Of a DNA stretch of 62,741 bases, positions 18,803 through 28,340 are shown piece after piece. Each line of letters begins with the position of its first letter. Within the stretch, counting starts at the first letter, position 1. The notes beneath the pieces were generated by a model. That model was not told where the DNA came from, did not search any database, and saw only the letters and a program-made list of their open reading frames with translations. Source of the DNA: Cycloclasticus sp. symbiont of Poecilosclerida sp. M (GTDB lineage Bacteria; Pseudomonadota; Gammaproteobacteria; Methylococcales; Cycloclasticaceae); the NCBI GenBank assembly GCA_002101225.1, contig LWTN01000241.1, forward strand, positions 1-62,741. The letters are read 5' to 3'. The translations under genes were made by a program, and so were the position numbers.

Positions 18803-19846
18803 ATGGACATGAAAGATAGTGTAGTAGACAGATACACCAAAGGCGCGGAGGCGGTGCAGCCGAATTTATGCTGCCCGGTGGATTACGATGCTTTTTTATT
18901 GGCGATGTTGCCCAAAGAAGTGATTGAGAAGGACTACGGCTGTGGTGACCCGTCACGTTATGTTAAAGACGGTGATGTAGTGTTGGATTTAGGTTCTGGT
19001 TCGGGAAAGATTTGTTATATGGCAGCGCAATTAGTCGGCGATAAAGGCCGCGTTATTGGTGTGGACATGAACGATGAGATGCTTGCCTTAGCACGACAAT
19101 ATCAGCCTGAGATGGCTGAGAAATTAGGCGGTGATAAGGTCAGCTTCGTCAAAGGTCAAATTCAAGATTTAGCGCATAGCTTAGAAAACCCTGATAGTTC
19201 AGAACCGATGATTGCCGATAATTCGGTCGATTTGGTGCTATCTAATTGTGTGTTAAACCTTGTCAATGATAGTGATAAAAAGCAGTTGCTTGAGGAGATA
19301 TTTCGCGTAGTGAAACCGGGCGGACGTATTGCGATGTCAGATATTGTGGCGGACGAGGCAATACCGGAGCATTTAAAAGCGGACCCTGAATTGTGGTCAG
19401 GTTGCATTTCGGGTTCATTTTTAGAAGACGAGTTTTTAGAAAGCTTTAAGCAAGTGGGTTTTAGAGCGGTTAAGTGCGACAAGTGGGATGCCGAGCCTTG
19501 GCAAGTCGTGGAAGGTATCGAGTTCCGTTCTGTGACGATAACAGCGGTTAAGGGTGATGACGTGCCGTGTATTGATAAAGGCCACGCGGTTATATACAAA
19601 GGCCCGTATGTCGAAATTACTGACGACGAGGGGCACGTATTTTATCGAGGCAAACGCATGGCGGTGTGTGAACGTACCTATAACTTCTTAATTGGTGGCT
19701 TATACGGCGATGACTTTATTGGTATTGAGCCAGCCGATAAAACTGATGGTGAGTTGTGGTGTGCGCCAGCAGGAACGCTAAGGCCGGCTAGTGAAACCAA
19801 AGGCAGCCGGCACAGCAACGCAAAAACAGGCGGCTCATGCTGTTAA
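18803..19846 (+). CDS. arsM: Arsenite S-adenosylmethionine methyltransferase ArsM
   Basis: The 347-residue enzyme transfers methyl groups from SAM to trivalent arsenic. The SAM site is DLGSGSGK (62-69), with GVDMNDEML as the acidic loop. Arsenic-binding cysteines are seen in NLCCPVDY (23, 24), DYGCGDP (47), SNCVLN (149) and SGCISG (201), matching the conserved Cys set of ArsM enzymes. A further domain of about 110 residues follows, with a Cys-Cys end (GGSCC), as in the ArsM group found beside ArsS. The product, a methylated arsenical, would be the ArsS substrate. AAGGATT precedes the ATG. Confidence 0.94.
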   Translation: MDMKDSVVDRYTKGAEAVQPNLCCPVDYDAFLLAMLPKEVIEKDYGCGDPSRYVKDGDVVLDLGSGSGKICYMAAQLVGDKGRVIGVDMNDEMLALARQYQPEMAEKLGGDKVSFVKGQIQDLAHSLENPDSSEPMIADNSVDLVLSNCVLNLVNDSDKKQLLEEIFRVVKPGGRIAMSDIVADEAIPEHLKADPELWSGCISGSFLEDEFLESFKQVGFRAVKCDKWDAEPWQVVEGIEFRSVTITAVKGDDVPCIDKGHAVIYKGPYVEITDDEGHVFYRGKRMAVCERTYNFLIGGLYGDDFIGIEPADKTDGELWCAPAGTLRPASETKGSRHSNAKTGGSCC

Positions 19847-19869
19847 GCATCGCTTAAATAGATATTTGT

Positions 19870-20550
19870 ATGAGACGTATTTCCATCATCATTCCCGTAT
19901 TGAATGAAGAAAAGATACTGGAGAAATCTTTATTAGCTTTGCAGTCGATTAAAGATGAACGTGTTGAAGTGGTGGTGGTAGACGGGGGTAGCGCTGACGA
20001 CACCGTTTCAATTGCAGAGCGATATGCGGATCAAGTTATACAGTCAGAAGTGGGCCGTGCCAAGCAACTCAACAAGGGAGCCGGGTCTGCAACGGGTGAC
20101 CTGTACTTGTTTTTACACGCCGATACGATTTTGCCACCCAATGCGTTCGATGGTGTGCAGAAGATTTCTAACGAAGAATACTGGGGGCGCTTTAACGTTC
20201 AGCTAGATGCTTCAGGCTTCTTGTTTAGAGTGATAGAAAAGATGATGAATTGGCGATCGTGCTTAACAGGTATTGTGACGGGTGATCACGCGGTGTTTAT
20301 TTCAAAGAAGCTATTCGGAAGGGTGGGCGGATTTCCTGATATCGCGTTGATGGAAGATATTGCGGTCAGCAGAAAGTTGAGAAAATTTGTTAAGCCGCGC
20401 TGTCTTTCCTCAGCAGTGGTGACATCCAGTCGGCGTTGGGAACAAGGCGGTGTCGTATCGACCATACTATTAATGTGGCGCTTACGGCTGGCGTACTTTT
20501 TGGGAGAAAATCCCTGTAAGTTGAACCAACGTTATCGTTCTGTGCGATAA
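19870..20550 (+). CDS. TIGR04283-type family 2 glycosyltransferase (arsenosugar-associated)
   Basis: The 226-residue GT-A glycosyltransferase begins with ISIIIPVLNEEKILEKSL. It has VVVDGGSADDTV for nucleotide binding, GRAKQLNKGAGSATGDLYLF, the metal-binding HADTILPP, and LMEDIAVSRKL as acceptor/base region. The C-terminal RRWEQGGVVSTILLMWRLRL is typical of the TIGR04283 group encoded near ArsS. It probably handles the sugar moiety of the arsenosugar; the exact reaction is not established from sequence. It starts 23 bases after arsM and ends 12 bases before the converging glnD stop. The companion TIGR04282-type transferase often seen in such operons is not in this window. Confidence 0.85.
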   Translation: MRRISIIIPVLNEEKILEKSLLALQSIKDERVEVVVVDGGSADDTVSIAERYADQVIQSEVGRAKQLNKGAGSATGDLYLFLHADTILPPNAFDGVQKISNEEYWGRFNVQLDASGFLFRVIEKMMNWRSCLTGIVTGDHAVFISKKLFGRVGGFPDIALMEDIAVSRKLRKFVKPRCLSSAVVTSSRRWEQGGVVSTILLMWRLRLAYFLGENPCKLNQRYRSVR

Positions 20551-20562
20551 AACTGCAGCGTA

Positions 20563-23175
20563 TTAGGTTTCTTTTTTAGGTGCTAAACTTTCGATGAGCG
20601 ATTGTTTTAGTTGATCTAAAACGTGGCTATCTGAAATAAACCCATCGTGTGCATCGGTAACAAAAAACGTGTCTTCAGCGATTGAACCGATGGTTGCAAT
20701 TTTGGCGTTCCGCACGTTAATTTTGTGCTGGCTGAAGCATTGGCCAATAGTTGAAAGGACTCCTGGCTCGTCGTGAGTGGTGATTTCCACGATGTTGTAT
20801 CGTTGTTGGCTGTCATGAGCGAATTTGACGGTAGTCTCTGTATCAAAGTACTTCGCTTGCCTGATTGAGTATCTTTCAACGCTGAGCTGTGCTTGATCAG
20901 GAGAAGTTAGGTTCTTTCTTAATGTGTTAACGATATATTGCTCGCGCGATAGGTCAAAGATGGCTTCACTGTTCCCCTCAAGAACGTGGAAGCTAATCAG
21001 GGCAATTTTTTCGTCAGTCGTGATGATGCGAGCATCCAGAATATTTAGGCCTAACTGATCGAGCGTTGCGCTACAGACGGCAAAAGTACCCGCTCGGTCA
21101 CTGACGTAGCAAAAAATTTCGGCGCCACCGTGGCCAGAATGTAGACGTAGCAGCACAAGCGGCAAGTCTTCGTCTTGGCATGAAGCAATGGCAATGGTGT
21201 GCCAGATGCTATCGTCGACGGAAAAGCGTTGAAAATAGTCTTTATTAATCGTGCGCCAAACCGTGTTAATTAGCTCATCTGAAAGGCCTTTGGTCTGCAA
21301 TACAGTACGAGCCTGAGCTTGCTTAACAGTTATTTTATCGTCTTCATCATCCGGTGAATCGAGTCCACGGCGCAGTGCGCGTTTGGTGTTTGTATGAAGT
21401 TCTTTTAACAGTGAATCTTTCCAGCTATTCCAAAGCTTAGGGCTTGTTGCACGTATGTCTGCAACGGTTAGCAAATAAAGATAATCTAAAAATTCGATGC
21501 TACGAACTCTTTTAGCAAATTTTTGGATAACAGCTGGGTCGTTAATGTCTTTTCGTTGCGCTGTCATCGACATGATTAAATGGCTTTTTACCAAGCGTCC
21601 GACCAGCCCTGTATCGTATTTGCTCAGACCGTGTGTTTTGCAGAATTCCACAGCGTCAACTTGCCCTTTAGTTGAATGGTCACCCCCGCGCCCTTTAGCG
21701 ATGTCGTGAAACAGACCTGCTAAATAAAGCAGTTCAGGTTTAGGGAGATTTTGAAAAACTTCGTGGCAAAATGGCAGCTCGTCTTGGTGTTTTTCTAAAG
21801 CAAAACGGCGCAAGTTCCTAATGACAAATAAGGTGTGTTGATCGACAGTATAAATGTGAAATAGATCGTATTGCATGCGACCAACTATGTCTTTAAAGGC
21901 CGGTATATAGGCGCCTAAAATGCCGTGGCGATTCATGCGTCTGAATTGATGTGTAATCCCATGTGGTAAGCGAATAATATTCATAAAAAGCTTTTGTGCT
22001 TTTTTGTTATTTCTAAATTCATCGTCAATTAAATGTAGGTTCTGACGAATTTGACGAATCGTAAAAGACCTGATTTCTTGAATGTCATTGTTTATTTGTA
22101 GTTGATAAAAGATCTCCAATAACGCCAGCGGTTGCTCTTCAAATAGGTTGGGTTGGCAAATTTCAATGGCATTGTTGACGATTCTAAAGGACTCATTGAG
22201 TTGGCGAACCTCGGGCGCTTTGTCTTCCATGGCTTCAAAAAAGACTTGAACTACCAGTTCATTTATACGTTCTAGGTCGCTGATGGTTCTGTAGTAAAGT
22301 TGCATAAAACCTTCCACAGCGAGTGTTTCACCTTCATTTTTAAACCCGAAAGACTCGGCCAGTGCTTTTTGGTAATCAAAAAGTAGCCTGTCTTCAGCTC
22401 GTTCCGCTAATAAATGCAAAACAAAGCGTATTTGCCAAAGCAAGCTTTGGCCTTTCATTAGGGCACGGTATTCGTTTTTGGTTAAAAATGCGTGATTAAC
22501 GAGTTCGCCCAGCGAGCTTGAACCAAAATAACGCTGCGTTACCCACTGGATAGTTTGAATGTCGCGTAAGCCGCCAGGGCCTTCTTTAATGTTAGGCTCT
22601 AAGTTATAGGCGGTATCACCAAATTTCAGGTGGCGTTCGTTTTGCTCGTTTATTTTTTGAATGAAAAATTCGTTCGCAGGCCAAATTTTATCTGGGCTTG
22701 TGCTGTCTTGTAAATCAGCGAAAAGCTGTTCTGAACCGGTTATTAAACGCGATTCCATTAAGTTGGTGATGACCGTAATATCGGTATTAGCTTGCTCGAT
22801 ACAGTCAGCTAAGGTGCGAACGCTTAGACCGAGCTTGAGACCAATATCCCATAAAAAGGTCGAGAAGTGTTCTAGCGATTGTTTGTACTGCTCTAGGTCA
22901 CTTTCAGCATATAAAATCAACAAATCAATATCAGACGAGGGGTGGAGTTCAGCGCGCCCATAGCCCCCCGTTGCGATTAGTGACAGCTTTTCACTGGCTG
23001 AGCCTAAAATTTGATTCCAGCTATCGCTTAATAAGCGGTCGATAAAGTCGCTTCGACTCTCAATCAGCGATTCGACTGATTCGCCGTTATGAAACCGAGC
23101 GTATAAACTTTCTTGGAATGTCCGCAGTTGCTGTTTTAAGTCAGGTATTGAAAGGCTTGCAGCTGTTGAGGACAT
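20563..23175 (-). CDS. glnD: Bifunctional PII uridylyltransferase / uridylyl-removing enzyme
   Basis: The 870-residue protein is the glutamine sensor of the nitrogen cascade, adding or removing UMP on PII proteins. The nucleotidyltransferase site is GGYGRAELHPSSDIDLLIL (about residues 70-90). A helical region with LEPNIKEGPGGLRDIQTIQW follows. The HD domain has LAGLFHDIAKGRGGDHS (about 475-490), and two ACT domains end the protein (YVSDRAGTFAVCSATLDQL and ITTHDEPGVLSTIGQCF). All modules and the length are normal. Downstream on the same strand of map, 13 bases apart, as in many gammaproteobacteria. Confidence 0.98.
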   Translation of the reverse strand: MSSTAASLSIPDLKQQLRTFQESLYARFHNGESVESLIESRSDFIDRLLSDSWNQILGSASEKLSLIATGGYGRAELHPSSDIDLLILYAESDLEQYKQSLEHFSTFLWDIGLKLGLSVRTLADCIEQANTDITVITNLMESRLITGSEQLFADLQDSTSPDKIWPANEFFIQKINEQNERHLKFGDTAYNLEPNIKEGPGGLRDIQTIQWVTQRYFGSSSLGELVNHAFLTKNEYRALMKGQSLLWQIRFVLHLLAERAEDRLLFDYQKALAESFGFKNEGETLAVEGFMQLYYRTISDLERINELVVQVFFEAMEDKAPEVRQLNESFRIVNNAIEICQPNLFEEQPLALLEIFYQLQINNDIQEIRSFTIRQIRQNLHLIDDEFRNNKKAQKLFMNIIRLPHGITHQFRRMNRHGILGAYIPAFKDIVGRMQYDLFHIYTVDQHTLFVIRNLRRFALEKHQDELPFCHEVFQNLPKPELLYLAGLFHDIAKGRGGDHSTKGQVDAVEFCKTHGLSKYDTGLVGRLVKSHLIMSMTAQRKDINDPAVIQKFAKRVRSIEFLDYLYLLTVADIRATSPKLWNSWKDSLLKELHTNTKRALRRGLDSPDDEDDKITVKQAQARTVLQTKGLSDELINTVWRTINKDYFQRFSVDDSIWHTIAIASCQDEDLPLVLLRLHSGHGGAEIFCYVSDRAGTFAVCSATLDQLGLNILDARIITTDEKIALISFHVLEGNSEAIFDLSREQYIVNTLRKNLTSPDQAQLSVERYSIRQAKYFDTETTVKFAHDSQQRYNIVEITTHDEPGVLSTIGQCFSQHKINVRNAKIATIGSIAEDTFFVTDAHDGFISDSHVLDQLKQSLIESLAPKKET

Positions 23176-23188
23176 GGGTGGTTTATAT

Positions 23189-23992
23189 TTATGGCTTTAT
23201 CAAATGCAAGGGAATGGAATCAGCTTCAATGGCTTCATCAGAGCGGAGCGTAAAAATCTCAAAGCCAGTCGATGTGACGCCTAAGGTATGTTCATACTGA
23301 GCTGATAAACTGCGGTCTTTAGTTACGACGGTCCACTCGTCTGATAAGAGCTTAACTTGGCGTTTCCCAGCGTTTACCATGGGTTCTATGGTGAAGGTCA
23401 TGCCTTCTTCAAGAATGACACCCGTGTCCGGTTTGCCATAATGTAATACTTGTGGTTCTTCGTGGAAAACGCGGCCAATCCCATGCCCACAGTATTCCCT
23501 AACGATGGAATATTTTTTGCTTTCAGCAAAGGTTTGAATGGCATGGCCAATATCGCCTAATCGCACGCCTGGCTTGACCATGCTGATACCGAGGTACATG
23601 GATTTTTGAGTCGTTTCTATTAGGCGTTTAGCTAAGATGCTAGGTTGCCCCACGACAAACATTTTGCTGGTATCTCCGTGATATTCATCTTTGATAACGG
23701 TGATATCGATATTGATAATGTCGCCATCTTTAAGCTTTTTATGCCCGGGTATACCATGACAAACTTGGTGGTTAACTGAGGTGCAGATGGATTTTGGGAA
23801 GCCATGGTAATTGAGTGGAGCAGGAATAGTTTGCTGCTCGTTCACCATAAAGTCGTGGCAACGTTGGTCTAGTTCGCCGGTAGTAACGCCTGCAACGACG
23901 AAGTCTGAGATCATCTCGAGTACGTCGGCAGCTAGTTTTCCAGCAACGCGCATTTTCTCGTGTTCTTGCGGTGTTTTAAGCGTGATGGTCAT
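23189..23992 (-). CDS. map: Methionine aminopeptidase, type I
   Basis: The 267-residue metalloenzyme removes the initiator methionine from nascent proteins. The metal ligands are visible: two Asp in DIINIDITVIKDEYHGDTSK, His in REYCGHGIGRVFHEEP, Glu in TFTIEPMVNAG and Glu in EHTLGVTSTGFEIFTLR. The substrate histidine is in YHGFPKSICTSVNHQVCHG. The length is typical of type Ia. It is divergent from rpsB, the classic map/rpsB arrangement, with 232 bases between the two start codons. Confidence 0.98.
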   Translation of the reverse strand: MTITLKTPQEHEKMRVAGKLAADVLEMISDFVVAGVTTGELDQRCHDFMVNEQQTIPAPLNYHGFPKSICTSVNHQVCHGIPGHKKLKDGDIINIDITVIKDEYHGDTSKMFVVGQPSILAKRLIETTQKSMYLGISMVKPGVRLGDIGHAIQTFAESKKYSIVREYCGHGIGRVFHEEPQVLHYGKPDTGVILEEGMTFTIEPMVNAGKRQVKLLSDEWTVVTKDRSLSAQYEHTLGVTSTGFEIFTLRSDEAIEADSIPLHLIKP

Positions 23993-24150
23993 GAGTTTAC
24001 AGCAGTACTAAAGAGCCTAATTATAACGATTTAAATTGTGATTTTCAGGTATATATGATATAAAGTCTCGCCGTTTTCGGCAATACACCGCACGCATCAT
24101 CAAATTTGGTAGGGTGCTTTAAATGTCTCGTTGCATTTATGGTTACCAAA

Positions 24151-24156
24151 TATAAT
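24151..24156 (+). promoter_or_regulatory. rpsB: Candidate -10 box for the rpsB operon
   Basis: TATAAT lies 69 bases upstream of the rpsB start in the 232-base map/rpsB divergent region. The nearest -35-like TTGCAT (24131-24136) is only 14 bases away, which is short. The transcript would have a leader of about 60 bases, where S2 autoregulation acts in E. coli; I see no strong structure that proves this here. Confidence 0.45.
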
Positions 24157-24224
24157 GCGTGTTAGATAAAAACCCAAGTCAACTCATCTTAAGCGGTTGG
24201 CTACTAGAAAAGGAAAAGATTTAA

Positions 24225-25166
24225 ATGTCAAATATTACTATGCGCGAAATGCTTGAAGCAGGTGTTCATTTTGGTCACCGCACAAGGCACTGGAATCCAA
24301 AAATGGCCCCTTACATTTACGGTGAGAGAGGCAATATACACATCATAAACTTGGAGAAGTCACTTCCATTGTTTAAAGATGCATTAACATTCATTAATAA
24401 ATTAGCCGCCAATAAAGGCACTATTTTATTCGTTGGTACAAAAAAAGCTGCGCGTAAGATTGTAAGCGCAGAGGCAATACGTTGTGGCATGCCGTTTGTC
24501 GATCATCGTTGGTTAGGCGGCATGTTAACTAACTACGGTACGATTAAAAAATCAATCAACCGTTTAAAAGAACTTGAGAGCATGCGCGAAGATGGCGGCT
24601 TAGAGCGCTTCAACAAAAAAGAAGGGCTTAAGTTTATGCGTCAGCTAACTAAACTTGAGCGCAGTGTTGGCGGTATTAAAGATCTTAAAGGGCCACCTGA
24701 TGCAGTTTTTGTATTGGATGTTGGTTATGAAAAAATTGCCGTTAAAGAGGCTAAGAAATTAGGCATACCTATTATTGGTGTTGTTGATAGTAACAATAAG
24801 CCTGAAGATATTGACTATATTATTCCAGGTAACGACGATTCAATTCGCGCGCTTACTTTGTATTGTCAATCAGCTTCAGCTTCAATTCTTGAAGGTAAGG
24901 CGAGTGTTATTAAAGAATTGGTGGAAAACGCAGAAGTTGCTAAAGCGGTTACTAAAAAAGTTACCGTGAAGAAGGCTGTTCAAGTCGATGCTGAGAAAAA
25001 GCCTGCTGCTAAGAAAGCACCAGCTAAAGAAGAAGTAGCGGAAGAAAAGCCTGCTGCTAAGAAAGCACCAGCTAAAGAAGAAGTAGCGGAAGAAAAGCCT
25101 GCTGCTAAGAAAGCACCAGCTAAAAAAGTAGCGGCTAAGCCAGCAAAAGCGACTGGTAAAGAGTAG
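24225..25166 (+). CDS. rpsB: 30S ribosomal protein S2 with a repeat-built C-terminal extension
   Basis: S2 is the late-assembling 30S protein that holds S1. The core, about 240 residues, is normal ([72 protein letters not shown]). From about residue 243 an unusual tail of about 70 residues follows, made of the 16-residue unit [16 protein letters not shown] repeated almost three times and a basic end. The total is 313 residues against about 240 in E. coli. The tail is probably disordered and strongly basic, like those of some other ribosomal proteins. AAGGAAAAG precedes the start. A terminator follows, then tsf. Confidence 0.97.
   Translation: MSNITMREMLEAGVHFGHRTRHWNPKMAPYIYGERGNIHIINLEKSLPLFKDALTFINKLAANKGTILFVGTKKAARKIVSAEAIRCGMPFVDHRWLGGMLTNYGTIKKSINRLKELESMREDGGLERFNKKEGLKFMRQLTKLERSVGGIKDLKGPPDAVFVLDVGYEKIAVKEAKKLGIPIIGVVDSNNKPEDIDYIIPGNDDSIRALTLYCQSASASILEGKASVIKELVENAEVAKAVTKKVTVKKAVQVDAEKKPAAKKAPAKEEVAEEKPAAKKAPAKEEVAEEKPAAKKAPAKKVAAKPAKATGKE
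24996..25128 (+). repeat. rpsB: 48-bp in-frame tandem repeat in rpsB
   Basis: The unit begins with GCCTGCTGCTAAGAAAGCAC at 25001, 25049 and 25097, exactly 48 bases apart, and the copies are identical at DNA level until about 25128. Each copy encodes sixteen residues rich in Lys, Ala and Glu. The identity of copies, including silent positions, points to recent expansion by slippage or unequal recombination. Confidence 0.95.
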
Positions 25167-25194
25167 TTTAAAAGCAAGTATTACAGAAGTTAAA

Positions 25195-25219
25195 CGCCTC
25201 CAGATGGAGGCGTTTTTTT
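25195..25219 (+). terminator. Rho-independent terminator or attenuator between rpsB and tsf
   Basis: A seven-base-pair stem CGCCTCC/GGAGGCG with loop AGAT is followed by seven T residues. It lies 29 bases after the rpsB stop and 43 before tsf. In E. coli too, an intercistronic terminator makes S2 more abundant than EF-Ts, so partial read-through is likely. Confidence 0.9.
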
Positions 25220-25261
25220 AAATAATTTATACTTTAAATATTAGATACATAGGATTTTATA

Positions 25262-26146
25262 ATGAATATAACGGCAGCAATGGTTAAAGAGCTACGTCAA
25301 AGAACGGGTTCAGGCATGATGGAGTGCAAGAAAGCACTGGTTGAAACAGAGGGTAACTTGGACGTTGCAATTGAGAATATGCGCAAATCTGGTATGGCTA
25401 AAGCTGACAAAAAAGCGGGTCGCATTGCGGCAGAAGGGTTAATCGCAATCGCTACATCAGGTGATGCATCGACTACTTCTATCGTCGAAATAAACAGTGA
25501 AACGGATTTTGTATCTAAGGGTGATGATTTCATTGATTTCGCAACGGCGGTAGCTAACACGGTAGTTAATAATGATATTGCTGGTGTTGAGGCCTTAAAT
25601 GCCACTGAAGTGCATGGAGAGTCGATTACGGTTGACGTTAAAAGACGCGAGTTGATTGCTAAAGTAGGTGAGAACATTAACGTTAGACGTTTTCAAACGA
25701 TTAAAACGGATGGCAGCATTGTGGGCTCCTATATGCACGGTATCCGTATTGGTGTATTAGTTGAAATGGAAGGTGGTGATATGGCTCTTGCGAAAGACAT
25801 CGCTATGCACATTGCTGCGATCAAGCCGATGTGTGTTTCGGAAGCAGACGTGCCAGCCGCAGAAATTGAAAAAGAAAAAGAAATCTTTAAGGCTCAGGCT
25901 GCAGAAAGTGGTAAACCAGACGAGATTATTGAAAAAATGATTGTTGGCAAAGTTAAAAAGTTCCTAAAAGGTATTACACTTCTGGGGCAGCCTTTTGTTA
26001 AAGATGGCGATGTGGCTGTTGAGCAATTATTGAAGTCAAATAATGCTAAAGTGCTTTCATTTGTTAGGTTTGAAGTGGGAGAAGGTATTGAGAAAAAAGA
26101 GGAAGATTTCGCCGCAGAAGTTATGGCGCAAGTACGCGGCGATTAA
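25262..26146 (+). CDS. tsf: Elongation factor Ts
   Basis: The 294-residue protein is the guanine nucleotide exchange factor for EF-Tu. The N-terminal UBA-like domain has [20 protein letters not shown]. The core reads [20 protein letters not shown] with the TDFV motif that contacts EF-Tu. The second core domain has [13 protein letters not shown] and the coiled-coil [20 protein letters not shown]. The length is slightly above the 283 of E. coli. It follows the rpsB terminator and precedes pyrH by two bases. Confidence 0.98.
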   Translation: MNITAAMVKELRQRTGSGMMECKKALVETEGNLDVAIENMRKSGMAKADKKAGRIAAEGLIAIATSGDASTTSIVEINSETDFVSKGDDFIDFATAVANTVVNNDIAGVEALNATEVHGESITVDVKRRELIAKVGENINVRRFQTIKTDGSIVGSYMHGIRIGVLVEMEGGDMALAKDIAMHIAAIKPMCVSEADVPAAEIEKEKEIFKAQAAESGKPDEIIEKMIVGKVKKFLKGITLLGQPFVKDGDVAVEQLLKSNNAKVLSFVRFEVGEGIEKKEEDFAAEVMAQVRGD

Positions 26147-26148
26147 GC

Positions 26149-26862
26149 ATGTCTGAGCTCGCTTATAAAAGGATTTTGCTCAAGCTAAGTGGTGAAGCTT
26201 TGATGGGCAACAGTCAGGGCGGTTTTGACGCTGCGACCGTGCTCGGTCTTGCAGGAGAGATTAAAGAGATATGCGATGCAGGCGTACAAGTCGGGCTCGT
26301 GATTGGCGGGGGCAATATACTCCGCGGTGCAGAGGTCGAATCTAAAGCGATTGGCCGTGTTACATCTGACCATATGGGTATGTTAGCGACGGTGATTAAT
26401 GCACTTGCTATGCAAGATTCTTTGGAATCTCTTGGGCAGCCAGTCAGAGTCATGTCTGCGTTTAAGATAAATCAGGTGTGCGAAGACTTTATCCGACGCC
26501 GTGCTATTCGGCATTTAGAGAAGGGGCGAGTCACTATTTTTGCAGCGGGTACGGGTAATCCTTTTTTTACAACGGACTCAGCGGCAAGCCTTAGAGGCAT
26601 AGAAATTGATGCAGAGTTATTGATTAAGGCTACAAAAGTAGACGGTGTGTATTCTGATGACCCTATGAAAAACCCTGATGCGAAGCGTTACGGTTCAATC
26701 AGTTTTGATGATGCAATTGACCAACGATTAAATGTTATGGATGCGACGGCCTTAGTTTTATGTCGAGACCATAAGTTACCCCTTAGAGTGGTTAATATCT
26801 TTGAGAAAGGGGCGGTTATGCGACTGATTGCTGGAGAAGATGTCGGTACGTTAGTTCATTAA
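26149..26862 (+). CDS. pyrH: UMP kinase
   Basis: The 237-residue hexameric enzyme phosphorylates UMP to UDP for pyrimidine nucleotides. It has the amino-acid-kinase fold: [13 protein letters not shown] at the phosphate loop, [13 protein letters not shown], the UMP/GTP region [17 protein letters not shown], and [36 protein letters not shown] is the ATP site and [19 protein letters not shown] ends the protein. The length is as usual. It is the third gene of the conserved rpsB-tsf-pyrH-frr string. Confidence 0.98.
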   Translation: MSELAYKRILLKLSGEALMGNSQGGFDAATVLGLAGEIKEICDAGVQVGLVIGGGNILRGAEVESKAIGRVTSDHMGMLATVINALAMQDSLESLGQPVRVMSAFKINQVCEDFIRRRAIRHLEKGRVTIFAAGTGNPFFTTDSAASLRGIEIDAELLIKATKVDGVYSDDPMKNPDAKRYGSISFDDAIDQRLNVMDATALVLCRDHKLPLRVVNIFEKGAVMRLIAGEDVGTLVH

Positions 26863-26883
26863 AGAAAATAATGAGATAAAAAC

Positions 26884-27441
26884 ATGATTGATGATATTTT
26901 AAAAGATGCGACAACTAGAATGGGTAAGTCGGTAGAGGCTTTCCAAAAAGAGCTCGCGAAGGTGCGTACAGGACGCGCACACCCTAGTTTGTTGGAGCAC
27001 ATCGTGGTGAGTTACTACGATGTCGATACGCCCTTAAATCAAGTGGCTACAGTGAATATAGAAGATGCGAGAACCTTGGTTATTATGCCATGGGAGTCGG
27101 CCATGATAGGACCCGTCGAAAAAGCCATTATGAAATCTGATTTAGGTTTGAACCCAGTAACCGCGGGTAACGTTATTCGTGTTCCTATGCCGCCCCTTAC
27201 GGAAGAAAGGCGTCGTGACCTCGTTAAGGTGGTACGTAATGAAGCTGAGAACGGGAAGATAGCGGTTCGTAATATTCGACGCGACGCCAACTCGGAATTT
27301 AAAGAAGCGTTGAAAGAAAAGATGATTACCGAAGATGAAGATCGTATAGGCGAAACACGTGTTCAGAAAATAACCGACGAACATACAAAGAAAATTGATG
27401 GATATCTTGAGACAAAAGAGTCTGACTTGATGTCTATGTAG
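26884..27441 (+). CDS. frr: Ribosome recycling factor
   Basis: The 185-residue protein splits post-termination ribosomes together with EF-G. The two-domain L-shaped family pattern is clear: [80 protein letters not shown] and [20 protein letters not shown]. The length is exactly typical. A stem-loop 30 bases downstream may end this transcript before uppS. Confidence 0.98.
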   Translation: MIDDILKDATTRMGKSVEAFQKELAKVRTGRAHPSLLEHIVVSYYDVDTPLNQVATVNIEDARTLVIMPWESAMIGPVEKAIMKSDLGLNPVTAGNVIRVPMPPLTEERRRDLVKVVRNEAENGKIAVRNIRRDANSEFKEALKEKMITEDEDRIGETRVQKITDEHTKKIDGYLETKESDLMSM

Positions 27442-27470
27442 CTTTCAGCTGCTATTTTAATTGCTTTAAG

Positions 27471-27501
27471 AAGGGGATGAACTGGCTTTATCTCCTTTTT
27501 T
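27471..27501 (+). terminator. Probable terminator after frr
   Basis: The stem AAGGGGAT/ATCTCCTT (eight pairs, one G-T) with an eleven-base loop is followed by a run of T. It lies between frr and uppS, which are 128 bases apart, so uppS may have its own promoter. Confidence 0.6.
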
Positions 27502-27569
27502 ATTTATACTAACAAACGGGTTCGAATGGCGATTGGCAAAGTCGTCATTTACAATATTTACGGTTAATA

Positions 27570-28340
27570 ATGGGGTTGCAGGTGGCGTCAGAACCAAAGA
27601 ATACATCCGAGTCTAAAGTGCCGAGGCATATTGCTATTATCATGGATGGCAATGGACGCTGGGCGACGAAAAAAAACAGGCCGCGTTCATTTGGACACCG
27701 TGCAGGTGTTGAAGTACTGAAAGGTACGATTGAATCGTGTATAAAAAATAACGTGGAGTGCTTGAGTGTTTTCGCATTTAGCAGTGAAAATTGGCGCAGG
27801 CCAGAAAAAGAAGTCCATTTATTAATGGAATTGTTTCTTACGATGCTCAAAAGCCAAGCAAAAGTTCTGCATAACAATAATATTAAACTCCATATTATTG
27901 GTCAACGAGAGGCTTTTTCGAAAGCTATGCAGACCAAAATTAAAGAAGTTGAAAATCTAACGCATGAAAATACGGGGTTAACGCTGGTAATAGCCGCGAA
28001 TTATGGAGGCCAGTGGGATTTAGAACAAGCAAGCCAATCATTGCTTAAGCAACATTCAAAGCAAGCTCTTGCGGGTGAACTGCTAGCCGACAATTCGATA
28101 GAGCAACACCTGTCAACATATGGTATGCCGGAACCTGATTTGTTCATTCGTACAGGCGGCGAAAAGAGAATTAGCAACTTTTTTTTGTGGCAGCTCGCTT
28201 ATTGTGAATTGTATTTTACAGATATCTTGTGGCCAGATTTTGATGAGTGTGAGTTCTCAAAAGCTTTAAAAGAGTATTCTGTTAGACAGCGTAAATTTGG
28301 CCATACAGCCGAGCAGGTTCAAGAGCTAAAGCAAAATTGA
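27570..28340 (+). CDS. uppS: Undecaprenyl diphosphate synthase
   Basis: The 256-residue cis-prenyltransferase extends FPP with isopentenyl diphosphate to the C55 lipid carrier for cell-wall and O-antigen synthesis. The catalytic Asp is in RHIAIIMDGNGRWATKK; other motifs are FGHRAGVEVLKGTIESC, LSVFAFSSENWRRPEKEV, VIAANYGGQWDL, and PDLFIRTGGEKRISNFFLWQ, which binds the second diphosphate. The ATG at 27570 gives a slightly long N-terminus. Its stop overlaps the cdsA start by one base (TGATG), indicating coupling. Confidence 0.97.
   Translation: MGLQVASEPKNTSESKVPRHIAIIMDGNGRWATKKNRPRSFGHRAGVEVLKGTIESCIKNNVECLSVFAFSSENWRRPEKEVHLLMELFLTMLKSQAKVLHNNNIKLHIIGQREAFSKAMQTKIKEVENLTHENTGLTLVIAANYGGQWDLEQASQSLLKQHSKQALAGELLADNSIEQHLSTYGMPEPDLFIRTGGEKRISNFFLWQLAYCELYFTDILWPDFDECEFSKALKEYSVRQRKFGHTAEQVQELKQN

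Noticed and set aside
24990-25140. CRISPR-like regular repeat
   Set aside because: The 48-bp units are directly adjacent without spacers and are in-frame coding sequence of rpsB.
24980-25177. Minus-strand Ala/Gly/Ser-rich frame over the rpsB tail
   Set aside because: It is only the complement of the Lys/Ala repeat in rpsB.
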